Below, piece after piece: positions 9,594-13,658 of a stretch of 13,658 nucleotides of DNA. Below the pieces are notes generated by a model that was not told the DNA's origin, made no database searches, and saw nothing but the letters and a program-made list of their open reading frames with translations. Origin of the DNA: Gymnopilus junonius (lineage: Eukaryota; Basidiomycota; Agaricomycetes; Agaricales; Galerinaceae). The position numbers were made by a program, and so were the translations under genes. The stretch is from contig JADNYJ010000770.1 in NCBI GenBank assembly GCA_015501075.1, positions 1 to 13,658 of the forward strand, written 5' to 3'. Each line of letters opens with the position of its first letter. Position 1 is the first letter of the stretch.

Positions 9594-10604
9594 CTGTGAC
9601 TTTCATCGAGGTCGCACAGAGGCACTGCGTCCCCGATGTTAATGATTTTAATGATTGTCGGAGCGCCCACTTTTCAAAATGCCGAACTCTCCTTCGTTGT
9701 CGACTGGCCAATGTGCATAGCACGAAGGGTCATCGATCAATGTTCGTTACATGTCAGTGGAGTGAGTTAGAACTATTGAATATTTACTTTGCCTTCAATC
9801 ACTTCTGGGCTCTCCACATCGAAGAGCTCGACACGGGAGAAGGTATATATGATCTTCGGTTCGAATGCTACGGCAAGCCTTTGATGTGGTGCATTAACAT
9901 TCGTGGTGGATCTCGGGGAGGTGCTGGATATCTTGCACACCATCCACCTGGAATTTTAATTGTCATGTTTCCAATCCTTGCAACGCAAACTTCTTCCCCA
10001 CGGGCTCAGACAGCAGAGGTGAACATGTCGGTATAGTCAAGTAAAGCTTTCTGAATGAGAACCCTACAGCAGGTCAGAGTCCCTTAAGGATATCAGCAAA
10101 ATGGACCTCAATTTGTCCGTCGGCTCGAAAACAGCAGCCCTAAAGAAAGTTGGCACGAGGATGTCGATCCAGAAAAGAAAAGCACTTCAACAGGAGACGT
10201 TTGCTTCAAAATATGCCACAGGTCGTCAAATAGAAGCTCGTTCGGCGCATAGAATGGGAGATATTGTAACACTTCAGAAGGGTGGCTTCTGAGGAAAAGA
10301 AGTTGTGAGTCCTGACGCCAAAATGAAAAGAAAGTTGCTGCGTACAAGAAAATGGCCAAAGAGACACAAAATATACCAAAATTTCCGTATAGATATTTCC
10401 CGCAAGCAGGGAGCAGGCAGCGATCATGGCCAGAGGGAAATGACACCAAAAATCATCACGAAGATCATCCCGAACTGAAGGTCTTCCCTATGGGGAGGAA
10501 AGAGGACTCAAATGCACCATCTACCATTACGAGAGCATTAAGATTCCAGCAGGCGCCCATGGTGATTGTAAAAAAAATAAGAAATCTATTGCAGACGGGT
10601 AAAT

Positions 10605-11163
10605 CTACTCATGGTGTCCACCGGCAGCAGCTTGGGCAATGTGACCGGCTTTGCTGTTCTGCCAATCATCATATCGCTTAGCCCAGGTGTAAACACCGTA
10701 ACCTAAGGAGAAAGTCAGCCATACAATGAGGCTTATATTGGCAGGACCACATACCGACGAGCATGGGAATGCCAAAGAAGAAAACTTCGCCAGCAATGCG
10801 ACGGTAGCCATTGAAAATGTAGGATTTTAACCAGTGGGGACCCGCCTTTGCCTGGTAGGGGGAGAGAGCTGTTGGAGAAATGGGGTCAATCATAGCTCCA
10901 TCCTGAACGAATGTACGCGACGCACTGTATATGGTGATTCCTTTCTGCTTCACGCCACTCTGGTCACCCCACCAAAGGTTCTTATATGCCATTAGAATGA
11001 CGATGAGCCGCGTTCCACCGATGTTTGTAGATGCTAAAAAGCTACTCACGTAGACCTTGCCTGCGAGTTACAGCAAACATGATTAGAAGCTGGCTAGGGG
11101 TATAAAAACAAAGAATAAGTCACCTCCTGGCATGTCGCTGCGTCTTGCAATTGTGGGCCGCAT
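10605..11163 (-). CDS. QCR8: Cytochrome b-c1 complex subunit 8 (ubiquinol-cytochrome c reductase, QCR8/UcrQ)
   Basis: A small single-span subunit of respiratory complex III in the mitochondrial inner membrane, close to cytochrome b. Exons on the minus strand: 11163-11124, 11060-11050, 10980-10926, 10868-10755 and 10702-10605, all GT-AG and in phase, giving 105 residues with no frame defect. Diagnostic stretches are MRPTIARRSDMPGGKVY (1-17), NLWWGDQSGVKQKGITIY (18-35), LSPYQAKAGPHW, SYIFNGYRRIAGEVFF, the hydrophobic span GIPMLVGYGVYTWA (about 68-81), and the tail RYDDWQNSKAGH (83-94) ending in GGHHE. Length and motif order fit the family. The second exon is only 11 nt long and encodes the end of a glycine codon plus KVY. 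The start at 11163 is chosen because MRP followed by MPGG is the usual N-terminus. It is divergent to OST4, with 224 bp between the start codons. Confidence 0.96.
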
Positions 11164-11387
11164 GTTGGCTTAAAGGACGGTAATTGGAAGAAAGTCTGAA
11201 GAAATAGGCTAGCTAAAAAACAACAAGCCGTTCTTGTCCGGGGGCGAACAAACAATGGACAAACAATCCTAGCCAGCTCATCATCCATCACAACGTGCAC
11301 ACTTCTTCCATTGTACGTCCGCAAGCTTCTACAGACCGTTTGAAGATATTTAATCTGCTGCGACATTTTCTAGAGAACAAATCTGCT
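11164..11387. promoter_or_regulatory. Shared divergent promoter region of QCR8 and OST4
   Basis: Only 224 bp separate the start codons of two outward-facing housekeeping genes, so this segment must hold both 5' UTRs and both promoters (inference from layout). Visible within it is acaaacaat repeated at 11248-11256 and 11259-11267; the complement contains attgt, which resembles part of a CCAAT-type box only loosely. No clear TATA box is seen. Confidence 0.6.
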
Positions 11388-11507
11388 ATGATTACCCACC
11401 AGACGCTCTTACTGCTTGCGAACTCACTCGGCATTCTCGCAATGCTTACTGTCGTAGGATACCACGTTGTGGCTGTTAATGCCCGTCAGGTTGAACAGCA
11501 AAAGTAG
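11388..11507 (+). CDS. OST4: Oligosaccharyltransferase subunit OST4 (39 residues)
   Basis: OST4 is a tiny membrane subunit of the oligosaccharyltransferase complex in the ER, which transfers the dolichol-linked glycan to asparagine; in yeast it helps hold Stt3 and Ost3/6 together. The single-exon frame starts MITHQTLLLLANSLGILAML, has one membrane segment (about residues 6-30) and continues GYHVVAVNARQVEQQK. The pattern of MI start, LAN, LG, LAM, YH and AVN is that of OST4, and the length is typical. The ATG at 11388 is the only one in this frame; the frame stays open upstream to about 11295, but without an ATG, so it is taken as 5' UTR. No frame defect. It converges with the LRR gene, whose stop is 260 bp away. 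Confidence 0.94.
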   Translation: MITHQTLLLLANSLGILAMLTVVGYHVVAVNARQVEQQK

Positions 11508-11767
11508 TGTCAGAGGCCTTTTATTACATGTGGAATATGTCAGGTACATCTTATGCCATCTTGAGATTTGTTTCCTCCAAACTGATATTTCCTCTAGGAC
11601 TTGTAATTATATGGCTACAGCTGTAATGAATAACGGACAATAACCCTAAAAGAATTCTTGACCAGAAGCAATGTCTTCCGAGGTGGTATTTCACCAACTG
11701 GGTTGCACCTCCAGTTTCTTCTGAACTACTTGATCCCAGTCCTCCGAGCTCTGCACAGATGAATCTA
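11508..11767. other. Convergent spacer between OST4 and LRR gene
   Basis: A 260-bp AT-rich spacer that should hold the 3' ends of both neighbours. No gene or notable repeat is seen. Confidence 0.5.
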
Positions 11768-13129
11768 TCACAATTGACTCCAATATTTTAATTGCCCTTC
11801 AATTCCTTCTAGATTAGCGATGTCGAATTTATGTTTCTCGTTATCGTGACTGGATGCAAACCAAAAATTTTCGACATGCGTGCCGTTCATTCTGCTAAGA
11901 AGCATTTTCGACAATGCACCGTCCTGAAGATATTCCACTGCCTCGTCGTTTACGGCGAACATTTCGAGATATGGGCAAAGCAAGTTCGGGTTCTGTGGGG
12001 TTTTTGTCATGTAAAGCATCAAAATGTCGCTGATAGGTTGCGGATCTTGGGAAGAGTCGCCAAGGACCTTGAGGATACGGAGGAAAGGCGTGCGCTTGAG
12101 GGTGTGGATAAGTTCCGTCTCAGTCATCTTGACCATAAAGAACTCCAGGGCTTCAAGGCGACATGTGGAATTTTGAAGGAAGAAAATAAAATGTTCGGTG
12201 CTCCAGAAGTCATCACAGGAAATCGATACACGGCGCAGAGCCGGGGCTCTAAAGAATTCGAACAGTCTCCACAGGTGCGTCGAGTTTCCTTGGTCGTGGT
12301 CCTGGAAGTTAATATCAATTTTCAGGAATTGGAGTGTGGAATTTTTGAATTCATGGCTAACATGGATTTCGGACCCAGTGACATTACCAAACGAACAATC
12401 TGTAAGGTTACTGGCAGTCGCAAGTATCTCGCAGCAGTGCCAGACTGTGAGCTTGCAGTCTAATCGCAGAGTGGTTAAGCTACGAAAAGGGAGAGGTGGG
12501 CAAGGATTGCCCTGTAATTCTGAGGTGAAGGGATCTTCATTGAACTGTATCAATTCAAATTTGCTAAACAGAGGTGAGGCCAACCAGCATCCTGATAGCG
12601 CGTGGCCCACAACTGCAATATCAAAGTCGGAAGGACCTTCCAAGGCGACATGCTCAAGCAGAGGTGCCGGCATGTTTTGTCTATCCACCAAGCTTTCCCA
12701 TGGAACATACGGTACCCAGAACCTGACTGTCTTCCATCTGGGAAGCACGTCTAGGAAAACGTCAAAGTAACTCTTTAGCAAACTTCGGTTGAAGTTTTTT
12801 GGCGTCTCAGCATCAAGAGACAGTTCTGTGAATGTAATTTGCACAGGGAGTTTCTCGTATCTATCCAGAAAGTTTTTGATATCCCAAGGGCCCGGTGAAA
12901 GGTGGTGATTCCTCCTATTCCGTCGGATTTCGATTGATACGACCCCGTCGGCGATGTAGCCTGGTTGCTCGAAGACCAATGTTACCCTATCGCCTTCGTT
13001 GCATTCTGTTTCCCTAGCTATGAAAGATAATTCAGCTCTCGTAACTCAGGAGTACGGAAGTTCCGAAAAAGTACCTGGTTCTTTACCCTTCTTCTTCGAT
13101 GGTGTTGCAGCCTGATGTGTTCGGACCAT
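11768..13129 (-). CDS. Leucine-rich-repeat, F-box-type protein without visible F-box
   Basis: A minus-strand frame from 13017 to the TGA at 11768-11770 is open for 415 residues. It has spaced leucine-rich segments such as PLPFRSLTTLRLDCKLT, HCCEILATASNLTDCSF, NSTLQFLKIDINF, APALRRVSISCDDFW and RLEALEFFMVKMTETELI, the pattern of the C-terminal half of Agaricomycete F-box/LRR proteins that select substrates for SCF ubiquitin ligases. No ATG opens this exon. A GT-AG intron at 13018-13074 (57 bp) joins it in phase to a first exon 13129-13075 starting MVRTHQAATPSKKKGKEP, giving 434 residues. No F-box (LPxEI/L...W) is seen in it or in the 530 bp upstream, so the protein may be a family member that has lost the domain, or the first exon may lie elsewhere. 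Large antisense frames here are shadows. Function is inferred from family type only. Confidence 0.7.
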
Positions 13130-13658
13130 TGTTACGGAGGTTCTTCCGGGGAGAACAACTGCAAGTTTATTTAACAACATTTTTCGCTCCAAATGAGTGT
13201 TTAATAGTCCGAAATACAAGAACGGGGATGTACAAGTCATTTTGCAACTTACATAGCTGACTTTTACAAGGTCGTCAAGGCGTGCCTGAGTGCTTTCGTG
13301 AGTAAGATCCACCTCTCTAGAAAACGTGCGATTGCTGATTGGTGTTAACCACCGGATTCATTGGAAGAATACAGCCTCTTGTCCTTAAGCCCGATGTCAA
13401 GCTCTCCTTACATGTACCTACCAATTCAGTCAGATGGCCGGGCCTCTAACATCAAGTTGTTTCGAGCAAGTTGTCAACCCGAACTTAACTCACCATCTAT
13501 CTAATCAATATCAACTGCAAGCTTTAAGGAATTAAATAATAGAAACGTTCGTCATCGATGATGTAGCCGTCGATATTGTAATAGTGGCAGCACACGTCAC
13601 GTCGCGACTCGACTCTCGAGACAGGCCGCCACTGGCGCCAGCGCTAAGCGCTTCCAAG
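13130..13658. other. Right-edge region without a confident gene
   Basis: This should contain the promoter of the minus-strand LRR gene. A minus-strand frame from 13643 to a stop at 13524-13526 ends in HYYNIDGYIIDDERFYYLIP and could be the tail of a gene beyond the edge, but it is only 40 codons. Short palindromes such as tcatcgatga, tggcgcca and aagcgctt cluster in the last 110 bases. Confidence 0.35.

Larger units (their letters stand above)
7748..10604. other. Gene-poor interval, about 2.9 kb
   Basis: The left end should carry the promoter of the minus-strand TPT gene and the right end the 3' side of QCR8. Short open frames occur on both strands (for example minus 8527-8742 and 9181-9366, plus 9596-10036 and 10101-10292), but none shows a domain I recognise or joins convincingly through introns. 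Small repeats are present: an inverted repeat at 8272-8300, a 14-bp tandem pair at 9566-9593 and a stem-loop at 9503-9522. Remnants of a transposon or of a fast-evolving gene are possible but not supported. Confidence 0.45.

Noticed and set aside
9855..9870. ggttcgaatgctac, resembling a tRNA T-arm
   Set aside because: No complementary arm, A-box or acceptor stem is found around it.
9596..10036. 146-codon plus-strand frame
   Set aside because: It opens at GTG, has no domain I recognise and no supporting splice structure; a frame of this length can occur by chance.
11295..11387. N-terminal extension of OST4
   Set aside because: The frame is open but has only a GTG upstream; the 39-residue form from ATG 11388 matches the known family length.
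11831..12463. 210-codon open frame on the plus strand
   Set aside because: It is antisense to the LRR gene, whose minus-strand frame is longer, has regular leucine spacing and ends with a proper stop. The overlapping frame 12198-12770 is rejected for the same reason.
1..13658. CRISPR array, prophage, bacterial operon or defence island
   Set aside because: Introns in every larger gene and eukaryote-only proteins (OST4, QCR8) show nuclear fungal DNA; no spaced repeats were found.

Overview
The window looks like nuclear DNA of a filamentous basidiomycete, most likely an Agaricomycete. Genes are split by many GT-AG introns of about 50-77 bp, some exons are very small (11-30 nt), and both strands are used. 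The identifiable proteins (a QCR8, an OST4, a PM20D2-like M20 peptidase, a TPT-type transporter, an NRPS-like adenylation domain and a leucine-rich F-box-type protein) are of the kinds common in such genomes. No bacterial operon structure, tRNA, rRNA or CRISPR was seen.

Layout, left to right. (1) About 1-2545, minus strand: a broken or badly sequenced NRPS-like/AMP-binding (adenylation) gene, running toward the left edge. (2) 3200-5365, plus strand: a 16-exon M20-family metallopeptidase, PM20D2-like. (3) 5366-6077: convergent spacer holding one weak small-gene candidate. (4) 6078-7747, minus strand: a four-exon transporter of the triose-phosphate/nucleotide-sugar (TPT/DMT) family. (5) 7748-10604: about 2.9 kb in which I recognise no gene. 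(6) 10605-11163, minus strand: QCR8, subunit 8 of the cytochrome bc1 complex, five exons including one of 11 nt. (7) 11388-11507, plus strand: OST4, the 39-residue subunit of oligosaccharyltransferase, divergent from QCR8 across 224 bp. (8) 11768-13129, minus strand: a 434-residue leucine-rich protein of the F-box/LRR type without a visible F-box. (9) 13130-13658: no confident gene.

The genes do not form a pathway. QCR8 (respiration) and OST4 (N-glycosylation) are housekeeping genes sharing one intergenic promoter region. The left part (NRPS-like gene) and the right part (LRR protein) belong to families that are expanded and fast-changing in mushrooms.

The most notable feature is a set of single-base frame shifts in the NRPS-like, M20 and TPT genes. 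Almost all sit in or next to runs of G or C, while splice sites and protein motifs around them are intact. This points first to homopolymer length errors in the assembly, and only second to recent pseudogenes. The NRPS-like gene also has lesions that homopolymer errors do not explain: an 11-bp tandem duplication, an in-frame stop and an approximately 400-bp interruption. I did not find a convincing new biological system in this window. Exon models are hand-built from splice consensus, frame and remembered family motifs; none was checked by search or RNA data.
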